Shown: positions 14,375 through 22,741, counted from the stretch's first letter. The stretch is 27,905 bases of DNA from Lachnospiraceae bacterium UBA1251 (GCA_002308255.1 DBVZ01000112.1:1-27905), one strand, 5' to 3'. Notes: generated by a model not told the origin, from the sequence alone. Numbers and translations: made by a program.

Positions 14375-16348
14375 TTACTGCGCCGCTCCGGCGCTCATCC
14401 CCGTATACAGCTGATAATATTTCCCTTTTTTTGCGATCAGTTCATCATGATTCCCCCGTTCGATGATCCTTCCCATCTCCAGGACCATGATGCAGTCCGC
14501 GTTGCGTACGGTAGACAGGCGGTGGGCGATCACAAAGGTCGTCCGTCCTTTCATAAGATTATCCATTCCCTCCTGCACGATCTTCTCGGTACGGGTATCG
14601 ATCGAGGATGTCGCCTCGTCAAGGATCAGCACCGGCGGATCCGCGATCGCCGCGCGGGCGATTGCAAGAAGCTGCCTTTGCCCCTGCGAGAGATTGGCGC
14701 CGTCCCCTGTGAGAACGGTATCATATCCCTGCGGGAGATACTGGATGAAGCTGTCCGCTCCCGCAAGGCGCGCAGCAGCAAAAACTTCCTCATCGGAGGC
14801 GTCCAGTTTGCCGTATCGGATATTTTCCGCCACCGTTCCCGTAAACAGGTGCGTGTCCTGCAGAACGACTCCGAGGGAATGCCGCAGGTCGTCTTTTTTT
14901 ATCTTATTGATATTGATGCCGTCATAACGGATCTTGCCGTCCTGAATGTCATAAAAACGGTTGATCAGATTCGTGATCGTCGTCTTTCCGGCGCCGGTCG
15001 ATCCGACAAAAGCGATCTTCTGACCGGGCGTCGCGAACATATCGATGTTGTAAAGAACCTGTTTTTCCGGAACATAGCTGAAATCAACGTCGTCAAAGAC
15101 GATATCTCCTTCCAGTTCTTTATAGGTTGTTGTACCCTGTTCTTTATGATAATGCTTCCATGCCCATACACCGGTCCTCTCCTCTGATTCCGTTACGGAG
15201 CCGTCCGCTTCTCTCTTTGCGTTGACAAGCGTCACATATCCTTCATCCGTCTCCGGCTTCTCATCCAGCAGCGCGAAAATGCGCCCTGCACCGGCAAGCG
15301 CCATCACTACGGAATTGAACTGCTGCGCGATCTGGTTGATCGGCATATTCACGGAACGGGTCAGTGTGAGGAAGGAGGCGAGACCGCCAAGGGTGAGCCC
15401 GCCGAAAACAGCACTGATGAGCCCTCCACCGCCGCCGTTCGCTCCGGAAATGGCGGCAATTCCCCCGAAGACCGCAATAATAACAAATTTCGTGTTTCCG
15501 AGCTGCGCGTTCAGCGGGCCCAGCATGTTGACAAAGCGGTTCGCGCGGTCGGCGCTCTCGTAAAGAGTGCGGTTGAGCTCCTCAAATTCCTCAACGGCAA
15601 TCTTTTCGTGGTTGAAGACCTTGATCACCTTCTGCCCGTTCATCATCTCTTCGATGTAGCCGTTCAGTGTGCCCAGATTCTTCTGCTGCTCCATGAAATA
15701 GCGCCCGCTTTTGCCTGCCACATTCTTGGAGATCATCAGTGTCACGGCGATGATCAGGATCGACAGCAGCGTCAGCCGGACACTGATCGTGAACATGCTC
15801 GCGAATACACTGACGATAGTGATCATGCTTGAGAAAAACTGCGGCATCGACTGGCTGATCATCTGACGGAGCGTATCGATATCGTTGGTGTAGATCGACA
15901 TGATGTCCCCGCGCGCATGCGTGTCGAAATAGGAGATCGGAAGCTTTTCCATGTGTTCGAAAATATCTTTCCGAAGACGCAGCATCGTCCCCTGTGTCAC
16001 ATAGATCATGATCTTATTGTATGCAAATGTCGCTGAAATGCCGATCAGGTAGAACACGACCACGCGGGAAATGGCATATAGAAGCGGTGTAAAATCATGA
16101 CTGCCGGACTCGACCATCGGAATAATATAGCCGTCAATCAGCGTACGGATGAACAGTGTTCCCTGCACATTGGCAAGAACGCTGATCACGATGCAGAGCG
16201 CGACAACGATCATCTGGAAAGCGTACCTCTTTAAGACCACTCCCATGAGGCGGGAGAACAGTTTACCGGCACCTTCCACATTCGCTTTCATCCCGGGAAT
16301 ATTACGCCTGCCCGGACCGCGGATTTCTTTGACTTTTTCCTGTGCCAC
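14375..16348 (-). CDS. ABC exporter subunit with canonical ATPase site (membrane plus ATPase domains)
   Basis: This is one half of a heterodimeric multidrug-type ABC exporter. An N-terminal cytoplasmic stretch (1-40) precedes a six-helix membrane domain (about 41-345). A linker insertion (about 370-410) and the ATPase domain follow. Motifs: Walker A GSTGAGKT (449-456), Q-loop VVLQDTHLF, signature LSQGQ (553-557, unusual Gln for Gly), Walker B VLILDE with catalytic Glu578, and H-loop His609 in IAHRLS. A glycine-rich loop SGANGGGGG lies between membrane helices. The start codon is GTG at 16348 with AGGTGAG upstream, seven bases after the partner gene stop. The LSQGQ signature faces the degenerate site of the partner, as in the well-studied TM287/TM288 pair. 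The substrate is unknown. Confidence 0.9.
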   Translation of the reverse strand: MAQEKVKEIRGPGRRNIPGMKANVEGAGKLFSRLMGVVLKRYAFQMIVVALCIVISVLANVQGTLFIRTLIDGYIIPMVESGSHDFTPLLYAISRVVVFYLIGISATFAYNKIMIYVTQGTMLRLRKDIFEHMEKLPISYFDTHARGDIMSIYTNDIDTLRQMISQSMPQFFSSMITIVSVFASMFTISVRLTLLSILIIAVTLMISKNVAGKSGRYFMEQQKNLGTLNGYIEEMMNGQKVIKVFNHEKIAVEEFEELNRTLYESADRANRFVNMLGPLNAQLGNTKFVIIAVFGGIAAISGANGGGGGLISAVFGGLTLGGLASFLTLTRSVNMPINQIAQQFNSVVMALAGAGRIFALLDEKPETDEGYVTLVNAKREADGSVTESEERTGVWAWKHYHKEQGTTTYKELEGDIVFDDVDFSYVPEKQVLYNIDMFATPGQKIAFVGSTGAGKTTITNLINRFYDIQDGKIRYDGININKIKKDDLRHSLGVVLQDTHLFTGTVAENIRYGKLDASDEEVFAAARLAGADSFIQYLPQGYDTVLTGDGANLSQGQRQLLAIARAAIADPPVLILDEATSSIDTRTEKIVQEGMDNLMKGRTTFVIAHRLSTVRNADCIMVLEMGRIIERGNHDELIAKKGKYYQLYTGMSAGAAQ

Positions 16349-16354
16349 GTTTTC

Positions 16355-18154
16355 TCACCTGCCTCTCCGTGTGCTGCTCTGAAGCTTACCGCTCTCGTCT
16401 TCCGCAGACGTATTCTTCTGATCAAAATCTCCGCCGGCGTTCTTCTGCGTCTCATAGACATCCCGGTAGATCTCATTGGTCTCCAGCAGTTTTTCCGGCG
16501 TGTCAAACCCGACGACCCTCCCGCCGTCCAGCACGATCACGCGGTCCGCATCCTCCACACTGGAGATGCGCTGCGCAATAATGATCTTTGTGGTGCCGGG
16601 AATCGCGTTCCTCATCGCAGCCCTTATTTTTGCATCCGTAGCGGTATCCACCGCGCTTGTGGAATCATCGAGGATCAGGACCTTCGGTTTCTTAAGAAGC
16701 GCTCTCGCAATGCACAGTCTCTGCTTCTGCCCTCCGGACACATTGGTGCCGCCCTGCTCGATCCGTGTGTTGTATCCGTCGGGGAACCGGTCGATAAACT
16801 CATCCGCGCAGGCCATGCGGCAGGCTTCCCGGCATTCCTCTTCCGTTGCGTCCGGATTGCCCCATCGGAGATTCTCAAGGATGGTGCCCGAGAACAGTTC
16901 GTTTTTCTGCAGGACGACGGAAATGGCATCGTGCAGGACTTCGAGACTGTACTCCCGGACATTTCTTCCTCCCACCATCACATCACCCGCCGTCGTATCG
17001 TAAAGGCGGCTGATCAGGGAAACAAGCGTTGTTTTCGCAGAGCCGGTCCCTCCGATGATCCCGATCGTTTCTCCGGAATGAATATGAAGGCTCACATCCT
17101 TGAGGACCGATTCCCTTGCCTTCGAGGAATAGGCAAAATCGACATCGTCAAAATCAATGCTGCCGTCCCGGACTTCCATGACCGGGTCCGCCGGATCCGT
17201 CAGGGAACTGTCTTCCTCCAGCACCTCGGCAATGCGCTGTCCGGAAGCCATGGACATGATGATGATCACGAATACCATGCCCAGCATCATAAGACTCATC
17301 AGAATATACTGACAATAAGTAAGCATTGACATCAGCTCACCCGTCGTGAGTCCCTGGTGATTCACGATCATATGAGCTCCGAGCCAGCTGATCAGGATGA
17401 TGCAGGTATAGACAGCCCCCTGCATCACCGGCATATTCAGGACGATGCGGCTTTCCGCTTTCACGAACAATTTGTAAATGTTCTGTGCCGCCCTCTCGAA
17501 TTTACTTATCTCATAATCTTCTCTTACATAGGATTTTACGACACGGATACCGGCGACATTTTCCTCCACGCTCTCATTGAGTTCATCATATTTCCGGAAT
17601 ACGCCCGAAAAGAACTTCGCTGTTGAAAACATAATAGTCCCCAGGACAGCCGCGAGGATCAGCACCGCGTAAAGATAGACCTGCGCGAGATGTGCGTTGA
17701 TGGTAAATGCCATGATCATAGCCGTGATCAGTGAGATCGGCGCACGGACGAACATTCTGAGCATCATGGAAAATGCATTCTGTACATTCGTCACATCCGT
17801 GGTGAGACGCGTCACAAGTCCTGATGTGCTGAATTTGTCGATATTGGCAAACGAAAAGGTCTGAATCTTTTGAAACAGCGTACTCCGGAGATTCCTGGCC
17901 AGCCCCGTGGAAGCGCGTGCGGCGGTGATCCCTCCGCCGATTCCCGCAGCCAGGCCCCCCAGTGCACAGAGCATCATGAGACCGCCGAAGACCAGGATCG
18001 TCCGGATGCTTCCCTGACCGACGCCGTCGTCTACGATCCTGGAGATAAGCAGGGGCACCAGCGTCTCGAATACCACTTCAAGGATCATGCATACGGGAGC
18101 CAGAAGCGCGATCCACTTATATTCTTTTACCTGGCCTAAAATAGTTTTCAGCAT
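16355..18154 (-). CDS. ABC exporter subunit with degenerate ATPase site
   Basis: This is the partner half-transporter, 599 residues: a membrane domain (about 13-305) with six predicted helices, then an ATPase domain. Walker A is GGTGSAKT (368-375), the signature is a canonical VSGGQ (472-476), Walker B ends in Asp rather than Glu (LILDDS, D497), and the H-loop His is Gln (IIAQRIS, Q528). Loss of both the catalytic Glu and the His identifies the non-hydrolysing site of asymmetric exporters. The canonical partner is encoded seven bases downstream. The polar C-terminal tail (about 570-599) is dispensable-looking. The ATG at 18154 has a GAGGTGG ribosome binding site directly after a terminator-like hairpin. 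Confidence 0.9.
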   Translation of the reverse strand: MLKTILGQVKEYKWIALLAPVCMILEVVFETLVPLLISRIVDDGVGQGSIRTILVFGGLMMLCALGGLAAGIGGGITAARASTGLARNLRSTLFQKIQTFSFANIDKFSTSGLVTRLTTDVTNVQNAFSMMLRMFVRAPISLITAMIMAFTINAHLAQVYLYAVLILAAVLGTIMFSTAKFFSGVFRKYDELNESVEENVAGIRVVKSYVREDYEISKFERAAQNIYKLFVKAESRIVLNMPVMQGAVYTCIILISWLGAHMIVNHQGLTTGELMSMLTYCQYILMSLMMLGMVFVIIIMSMASGQRIAEVLEEDSSLTDPADPVMEVRDGSIDFDDVDFAYSSKARESVLKDVSLHIHSGETIGIIGGTGSAKTTLVSLISRLYDTTAGDVMVGGRNVREYSLEVLHDAISVVLQKNELFSGTILENLRWGNPDATEEECREACRMACADEFIDRFPDGYNTRIEQGGTNVSGGQKQRLCIARALLKKPKVLILDDSTSAVDTATDAKIRAAMRNAIPGTTKIIIAQRISSVEDADRVIVLDGGRVVGFDTPEKLLETNEIYRDVYETQKNAGGDFDQKNTSAEDESGKLQSSTRRGR

Positions 18155-18168
18155 AGAACCACCTCGAT

Positions 18169-18204
18169 AAAAAAAACAGGCACGGACAGTTGCAGTGCCT
18201 GTTT
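18169..18204 (-). terminator. Terminator hairpin between the PBP gene and the ABC operon, inside the ABC leader
   Basis: A perfect 10-bp stem, 18195-18204 with 18174-18183 (AAACAGGCAC/GTGCCTGTTT), encloses an 11-base loop. On the minus strand it runs into eight T (18169-18176). It is a textbook intrinsic terminator and can end the PBP transcript. However, it also lies downstream of the putative ABC promoter (18216-18244) and only a few bases before the ABC ribosome binding site. It would therefore attenuate ABC transcription as well. Confidence 0.85.
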
Positions 18205-18215
18205 ACCTTGAAAAA

Positions 18216-18244
18216 ATATTAGCAGATTTTACCGGATTGGGCAA
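18216..18244 (-). promoter_or_regulatory. Putative promoter of the ABC exporter operon
   Basis: TTGCCC (18239-18244) and TAATAT (18216-18221) on the minus strand are 17 bases apart, each matching the consensus at four of six positions. The predicted start near 18209 lies immediately before the terminator hairpin. Confidence 0.5.
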
Positions 18245-18297
18245 TTCTTTTTACCTGTCCGGGCCAGCTGTCCGCAGGATCCGGACCGGGCTCCCCG

Positions 18298-20733
18298 TCA
18301 GTTTCCGAACAGCCAGCTCCACCAGTTCTCCGCGCTGCTCTCTTCCTGATCGCTCCGGCCGTCTCCCTCGTTTTCATTCTCAGGAGCGGAACTGTCTTTC
18401 CTCGGATCCGGCTGTTCCGGACCGGAATCCTCATCCTCCGTTTCTTCCTCCTGCTCGGCTGCGCCGCTTCCCGGAATCGTCCCCGGAGCGGACGGCATAT
18501 CCTCTTCGTCCGGTGCGGAGCCCCGTCTCCAGCCCCAGCCCGACCAGAAGTAGCGGTGCTTCGAGCAGGTTCCGCTCTTCAGTTCGTCCGGCAGCACAAA
18601 TGCCGCATCTTCCGTTCCCTCCGTCGCTGCGGTCAGATAGGTTCTCGTCTCTGTATCCGTGCAGTGATTTCCGCTGATTTCTCCCGATTCCCGGCAGACC
18701 GTCACCGTGACATGGCAGTCACAGTATTCCACCGGCTGCGTCCCGTCGACGAAGAACTCCTTTGCCGTCACGTCTCCCTGCACGGTATGGTCACAGGTAC
18801 CTTCGATCGCCAGCTTCCCGCACTTGGAGCAGATCGTATACCACGCCCCGTTTTCCGCTTCCGAAAACGAGAGTGCATCCATTCCTTCATGAGCCCCGCT
18901 CATGACATGTCTCCATACGACCTGAATGTAAGTGCTCTCCTCCTGCGGCGAATTATCGTCATATCCGCCCCACACGCCGCACGTCAGATACGGGGAATAG
19001 CCGATGAACCAGGCATCCCTTGCTTCATTCGTCGTGCCGCTCTTCCCTGCGAGGTCCATATCGGCAAAGGAGGCGTTCCGCCCGGTCCCCACCGCGACAA
19101 CATCGCCCATGGCGCTTGTGAGGAGCAGCGCGCTGTCCCGGCTGATCACCTGCCTGGACTCCTGTTCTTTCTTGATAAGAAGGTTTCCTTCCTTGTCATA
19201 TACTTCCGTGTAGTAGACCGGTTCGCGGTATTCGCCTCCTCTTGCGATCGTGGCGTAAGCGGCTGTCATTTCGAGATTCGTCACACCCCCGTATGTGCCG
19301 CCAAGAGCCAGTGCTTCCACATGGTCTTCGTCCACCAGCGTGGAAATGCCGAATTTCTGAAGCTTTGTGATGACATTTTCCATACCGGTATCCTGAAAGC
19401 ACTTCAGAGCAACGATATTATTCGAGCTTGTGATCGCGCTCCGGACCGTCGTCTTTCCGGCATACGTCCCGGTCGAGTTGACGACTTCCTTCCCGTTGGA
19501 ATAAGTGTAAGGCGCATCGTCATAGATGGTGCCGAGCGTGATCTTTCCGCCGTCGATCGCCGCGGCATACGTCCCGATGACTTTGATGGTCGAACCCGGC
19601 TGCCGCAGGGAAGAGGTAGCTCTGTTGTATAAAAGGCTCCCCTCTTTTTTTCCTCGTCCTCCGACCATGGCTCTGACATAACCCGTCGCATTGTCAATAA
19701 GGACGATCGAGACCTGTTCCTCGTCTTTGAAGAGCGAATCATCCATCGCCGTCTCTTCGCAGATCTCCTGCATTTTTGAATTTTCGGTCGAACGGACCGT
19801 CAGACCGCCGCTGTAAAGGAGGTCCCATGCCTCGTCCTCCGTGCAGCCCGTCTCTTCCATAAGATCCCCGATCAGTTCATAGATCAGCGCGTCTTCAAAG
19901 TAGGTCATGATTTCCTGTGTCCGTCCGGTGCCGCTGATCTGAGCGATCCGTTCGTACACGGGATCTGCCATCGCCTCGTCATACATCTCCTGCGTGATGT
20001 ATTCCTGCTCGAGCATTTTGTCGAGCACGGTCTTTCTGCGGGCGCTGTTATCCTCCGCGTGTTTGAGTGGATTGTATTTTGTGGGATTCCGGGTGATCCC
20101 GGCCAGGACCGCGCACTCGGAAAGAGTCAGATCCGATACGTCCTTGTCAAAATAGTATTTTGAAGCCGTCTCGACACCCCAGTTGCCGCCGCCGAGATTG
20201 ATCGTATTGAGATAGTTTTCCAGAATCCAGTTTTTGGTGACTTTCCGTTCAAGAGCAATTGCGAGAAACTGCTCCTGGATCTTCCGGGTGACTTTTTCCT
20301 CAAAGTCGGTCTCCTCGGTCCAGCCGGTAAATACGTTATTTTTCAGGAGCTGCTGCGTGATCGTACTGGCGCCTTCGGTCAGACCCCCGTTTTTCATTCC
20401 TCTCCACAAGGCGCGCAGGATTCCCCGGACATCGATACCGTGATGCCGGTAGAACCGCTCGTCCTCAATCGCGACGACTGCGTGCTGCAGGTCATCCGGA
20501 ATTTCGGACAGCTTGACATAGACGCGGTTGGATGACTCCTGCGACAGCGTAAGAACAATATTGCCCTCATCGTCGAGGACGCTGGAACGGTATCCTTTCG
20601 GGACCGCATCCAGTGTGCTGATCTGCGGGGCGCTGCTGATCGTAATATACAGATATGCGCCGGCCGTAATCAGGATCGCTGCGACGAGCACGGCAGCGAT
20701 CACACGGAACCATCTTTTTTCCCTGCCTTCCAA
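18298..20733 (-). CDS. Bifunctional class A penicillin-binding protein (PBP1A type)
   Basis: This polymerises lipid II and cross-links peptidoglycan at the outer face of the membrane. After a short cytoplasmic head and one membrane anchor (about 9-31) comes the GT51 glycosyltransferase domain (about 60-235). It has EDERFYRHHGID (catalytic Glu90), GASTITQQLLKN and RKIQEQFLAIALE. The transpeptidase domain follows (about 340-620) with the active-site serine in GSTIK (S381), SNN (437-439) and KSGTTN (564-569). A cysteine-rich segment (Cys 635, 638, 647, 671, 673, 680, 691, 723) and an acidic tail (about 740-800) end the 811-residue protein. The start codon is TTG at 20733 with AGGGGA upstream. 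Only about 40 bases separate it from the metY terminator, and I see no good promoter there. Confidence 0.93.
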   Translation of the reverse strand: MEGREKRWFRVIAAVLVAAILITAGAYLYITISSAPQISTLDAVPKGYRSSVLDDEGNIVLTLSQESSNRVYVKLSEIPDDLQHAVVAIEDERFYRHHGIDVRGILRALWRGMKNGGLTEGASTITQQLLKNNVFTGWTEETDFEEKVTRKIQEQFLAIALERKVTKNWILENYLNTINLGGGNWGVETASKYYFDKDVSDLTLSECAVLAGITRNPTKYNPLKHAEDNSARRKTVLDKMLEQEYITQEMYDEAMADPVYERIAQISGTGRTQEIMTYFEDALIYELIGDLMEETGCTEDEAWDLLYSGGLTVRSTENSKMQEICEETAMDDSLFKDEEQVSIVLIDNATGYVRAMVGGRGKKEGSLLYNRATSSLRQPGSTIKVIGTYAAAIDGGKITLGTIYDDAPYTYSNGKEVVNSTGTYAGKTTVRSAITSSNNIVALKCFQDTGMENVITKLQKFGISTLVDEDHVEALALGGTYGGVTNLEMTAAYATIARGGEYREPVYYTEVYDKEGNLLIKKEQESRQVISRDSALLLTSAMGDVVAVGTGRNASFADMDLAGKSGTTNEARDAWFIGYSPYLTCGVWGGYDDNSPQEESTYIQVVWRHVMSGAHEGMDALSFSEAENGAWYTICSKCGKLAIEGTCDHTVQGDVTAKEFFVDGTQPVEYCDCHVTVTVCRESGEISGNHCTDTETRTYLTAATEGTEDAAFVLPDELKSGTCSKHRYFWSGWGWRRGSAPDEEDMPSAPGTIPGSGAAEQEEETEDEDSGPEQPDPRKDSSAPENENEGDGRSDQEESSAENWWSWLFGN

Positions 20734-20773
20734 TCTTTCCCCTTACTCCTTCTCCCTGCCCTCCGGGAATGAT

Positions 20774-20803
20774 AAAAAAAAGTGCGGAGAGAGGGCTCTC
20801 CGC
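20774..20803 (-). terminator. Intrinsic terminator of metY
   Basis: GCGGAGAG (20784-20791) and CTCTCCGC (20796-20803) form an 8-bp stem with a 4-base loop. On the minus strand it is followed two bases later by eight T (20774-20781). It separates metY from the PBP gene. Confidence 0.9.
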
Positions 20804-20853
20804 CCGCATCTTCGCACTCAGGATAGCATGGTTTTGTGTTTTTCGTGTGTTTT

Positions 20854-22122
20854 CTATCGAAGTGCCTGCTCGATGTCTTCGATCAGGTCACCGGCATTTT
20901 CAAGGCCGCAGGAGAAACGGACAAGTTCCGGAGAGATCCCGCACGCAGCCAGTTCCTCATCGTTCATCTGCCGGTGCGTCGTACTCGCCGGATGCAGGCA
21001 GCAGGTCCTCGCATCGGCGACGTGCGTCTCGATCGCGGCGATCTTCAGATTTTCCATGAACTTCTCCGCCGCTGCTCTTCCGTCCCGAAGACCGAAGGAA
21101 ACAACGCCGCAGGTGCCGTTCGGCATATATTTTTGTGCCAGCTCATACTGTCTGTCCCCGGGGAGCGAGGGATAGCTGACCCACGCGACTTTTTCATTTT
21201 TCGAGAGGGCTTCCGCTACAGCGAGAGCATTTTCACAATGACGTTTCATGCGCACATGAAGGCTCTCCAGACCCAGATTCAGGATAAAAGCGCTGTTCGG
21301 GCTCGGGATCGAGCCGAAATCCCTCATGAGCTGTGCGGTCGCTTTCGTAATGAATGCGCCTTCCAGGCCGAACCGCTCCGTATACGTAACGCCGTGATAA
21401 CTCTCGTCCGGTGTCGTCAGTCCGGGGAATTTTTCCGCATGCGCGTTCCAGTCGAATTTGCCGGAATCCACGATCGCTCCGCCGACGCAGGCTCCGTGTC
21501 CGTCCATGTATTTTGTCGTCGAGTGGGTGACAATGTCGGCGCCCCATTCGAACGGCCGGCAGTTGACAGGCGTCGCGAAAGTATTGTCGATGATCAGCGG
21601 AACGCCGTGAGCATGCGCCGCTTTCGCAAATTTTTCGATATCAAGGACGGTCAGCGCCGGATTGGCGATCGTCTCGCCGAAAACAGCCTTTGTGTTCGGT
21701 CGGAAAGCAGCGTTCAGTTCGTCTTCCGTGCAGTCCGGAGAGACGAAAGTAAAATCAATGCCCATCCGTTTCATGGTAACGGCAAACAGGTTGTAGGAGC
21801 CGCCGTAAATCGCCGCGGAAGATACGACATGATCCCCGCAGGAAGCGATGTTGAAAACGCTGTAAAAAGTCGCTGCCTGTCCGGATGACGTCAGCATGGC
21901 AGCCGTTCCTCCCTCAAGCGCCGCGATCTTTGCCGCCACATGATCATTGGTCGGATTCTGCAGCCGGGTATAAAAATATCCGCTCGCCTCGAGATCAAAC
22001 AGCGCGCCCATTGCCGCGCTGGTGTCATATTTAAAGGTCGTGCTCTGCACGATCGGGATCTGTCTGGGTTCTCCGTTCTTCGGCGTATAGCCGCCCTGCA
22101 CGCAGGATGTCTCAATATGCAT
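20854..22122 (-). CDS. metY: O-acetylhomoserine sulfhydrylase (aminocarboxypropyltransferase)
   Basis: MetY is a PLP enzyme of the Cys/Met metabolism family that makes homocysteine from O-acetylhomoserine and sulfide. At 422 residues it has the longer length typical of MetY rather than MetB. Motifs: the N-terminal VQGGYTPKNGEPRQIPIVQSTTF, YTRLQNPTND (51-60), SSGQAAT (79-85), the PLP-binding Asp in PLIIDNTFATP (D179), and the Schiff-base lysine in THSTTKYMDGHG (K204). The block THVADARTCCLHPASTTH near the C-terminus is also typical. A strong GGGAGGGG ribosome binding site precedes the ATG at 22122. The leader of about 85 nt folds a nested hairpin (22176-22210) but lacks recognisable S-box elements. 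Confidence 0.95.
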   Translation of the reverse strand: MHIETSCVQGGYTPKNGEPRQIPIVQSTTFKYDTSAAMGALFDLEASGYFYTRLQNPTNDHVAAKIAALEGGTAAMLTSSGQAATFYSVFNIASCGDHVVSSAAIYGGSYNLFAVTMKRMGIDFTFVSPDCTEDELNAAFRPNTKAVFGETIANPALTVLDIEKFAKAAHAHGVPLIIDNTFATPVNCRPFEWGADIVTHSTTKYMDGHGACVGGAIVDSGKFDWNAHAEKFPGLTTPDESYHGVTYTERFGLEGAFITKATAQLMRDFGSIPSPNSAFILNLGLESLHVRMKRHCENALAVAEALSKNEKVAWVSYPSLPGDRQYELAQKYMPNGTCGVVSFGLRDGRAAAEKFMENLKIAAIETHVADARTCCLHPASTTHRQMNDEELAACGISPELVRFSCGLENAGDLIEDIEQALR

Positions 22123-22214
22123 TCTTGTCCCCTCCCTGTCTTCTTTGACAGTTGCGTCTGTTTTGGAAACTTCTTCTGCCGTTCCTTTCTTTATCAGAGT
22201 AAAGCGGCAGATTC

Positions 22215-22243
22215 AGTGTAGCACATCGTCAGGACGAAAACAA
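22215..22243 (-). promoter_or_regulatory. Promoter of metY
   Basis: TTGTTT (22238-22243) and TACACT (22215-22220), 17 bases apart on the minus strand, with a TG one base before the -10 (extended -10). The predicted start is near 22208, at the edge of a hairpin (22176-22210). The -35 sequence doubles as the T tract of the upstream terminator. Confidence 0.6.
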
Positions 22244-22267
22244 CGCAGTTATGAAATCATAACCGCG
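22244..22267 (-). terminator. Intrinsic terminator after the DUF739 regulator
   Basis: CGCAGTTATGA (22244-22254) pairs with TCATAACCGCG (22257-22267). The single mismatched position becomes a G-U pair in minus-strand RNA, giving an 11-bp stem with a 2-base gap. TTGTTTT follows. It lies about 60 bases after the regulator stop. Confidence 0.65.
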
Positions 22268-22306
22268 CTGCCGTTTTCTTTTCTATCCTGTTCACTTTTC
22301 GCATAT

Positions 22307-22323
22307 GTTTAACAAAGTTAAAC
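22307..22323. repeat. Perfect inverted repeat just after the DUF739 gene
   Basis: GTTTAAC, spacer AAA, GTTAAAC: a perfect 7-bp inverted repeat directly after the stop of the small regulator. The stem is A/T rich with no T run, so it looks more like a protein-binding site than a terminator. The 8-mer TTGTTAAA within its minus-strand reading also occurs at 22648-22655 in the divergent control region. Confidence 0.45.
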
Positions 22324-22326
22324 CAT

Positions 22327-22533
22327 TCAGTCAAAAAAATATTCTCCGATCTCATCGACATCGAGATCAAGCAGCTCACACCACTTCACGATATCGGCCT
22401 GGGAAAATCCGGTCTTCCCGTTGATTTTAAGCGAGAGAGAATTCTTGGAGATTCCGAGCGCTTTGGAAAAACGCTCGTGAGTCCCGTATTTTTCAATAAT
22501 TCTGCCTCTCAGTTTATTATACGTAAATTTCAT
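22327..22533 (-). CDS. Small helix-turn-helix protein, DUF739 family (Cro-like)
   Basis: This 68-residue protein is a single XRE-type DNA-binding domain: MKFTYNKLRGRIIEKYG, then HERFSKALGISKNSLSLKINGK as the helix-turn-helix, then FSQADIVKWCELLDLD. This is the pattern of the DUF739 family, usually met in phages and integrated elements of Firmicutes. The frame is open up to 22608, but the ATG at 22533 is the family start and has GGAG upstream. It is divergent from the S24 repressor at 22742, with about 208 bases between them. It resembles a Cro-like partner; the actual targets are unknown. Confidence 0.85.
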   Translation of the reverse strand: MKFTYNKLRGRIIEKYGTHERFSKALGISKNSLSLKINGKTGFSQADIVKWCELLDLDVDEIGEYFFD

Positions 22534-22579
22534 TTTCCGTACTCCGCGCACTGCGCACCGGGTATCATCTGGTATAAAA

Positions 22580-22608
22580 AGCCTAACAAAGCATCCATCC
22601 CATGTCAA
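22580..22608 (-). promoter_or_regulatory. Putative promoter of the DUF739 gene
   Basis: A perfect TTGACA (22603-22608) is followed after 17 bases by TAGGCT (22580-22585), a weak -10. A weak -10 behind a consensus -35 suggests a promoter that needs activation or is kept low. Confidence 0.45.
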
Positions 22609-22616
22609 TATTTCGG

Positions 22617-22651
22617 TTGTGCAACTATTGTGACTTTGTACAATGAATTGT
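22617..22651. promoter_or_regulatory. Operator-like boxes between the divergent regulators
   Basis: TTGTGCAA (22617-22624) and TTGTACAA (22636-22643, a perfect palindrome) have centres 19 bp apart, close to two helical turns. ATTGTGAC lies between them, and the second box overlaps a second palindrome, ACAATGAATTGT (22640-22651). The boxes fall between the two predicted -35 elements, where a shared repressor would control both genes. The binding protein is inferred. Confidence 0.5.
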
Positions 22652-22665
22652 TAAATTATGTTTGA

Positions 22666-22693
22666 TTTACGGTTCACATTCTGCTAAGATAAT
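22666..22693 (+). promoter_or_regulatory. Putative promoter of the S24 repressor gene
   Basis: TTTACG (22666-22671) and GATAAT (22688-22693) are 16 bases apart. The predicted start near 22700 leaves a leader of about 40 nt with no clear Shine-Dalgarno sequence. Confidence 0.5.
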
Positions 22694-22741
22694 GCTGTTT
22701 CTATCCACTTTTCATTCAAGATACGGAACTGTGTATAAGAT

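Noticed and set aside
22123..22214. Possible SAM riboswitch in the metY leader
   Set aside because: The leader is too short (about 85 nt) and shows only a nested simple hairpin, without S-box conserved segments or a downstream terminator.
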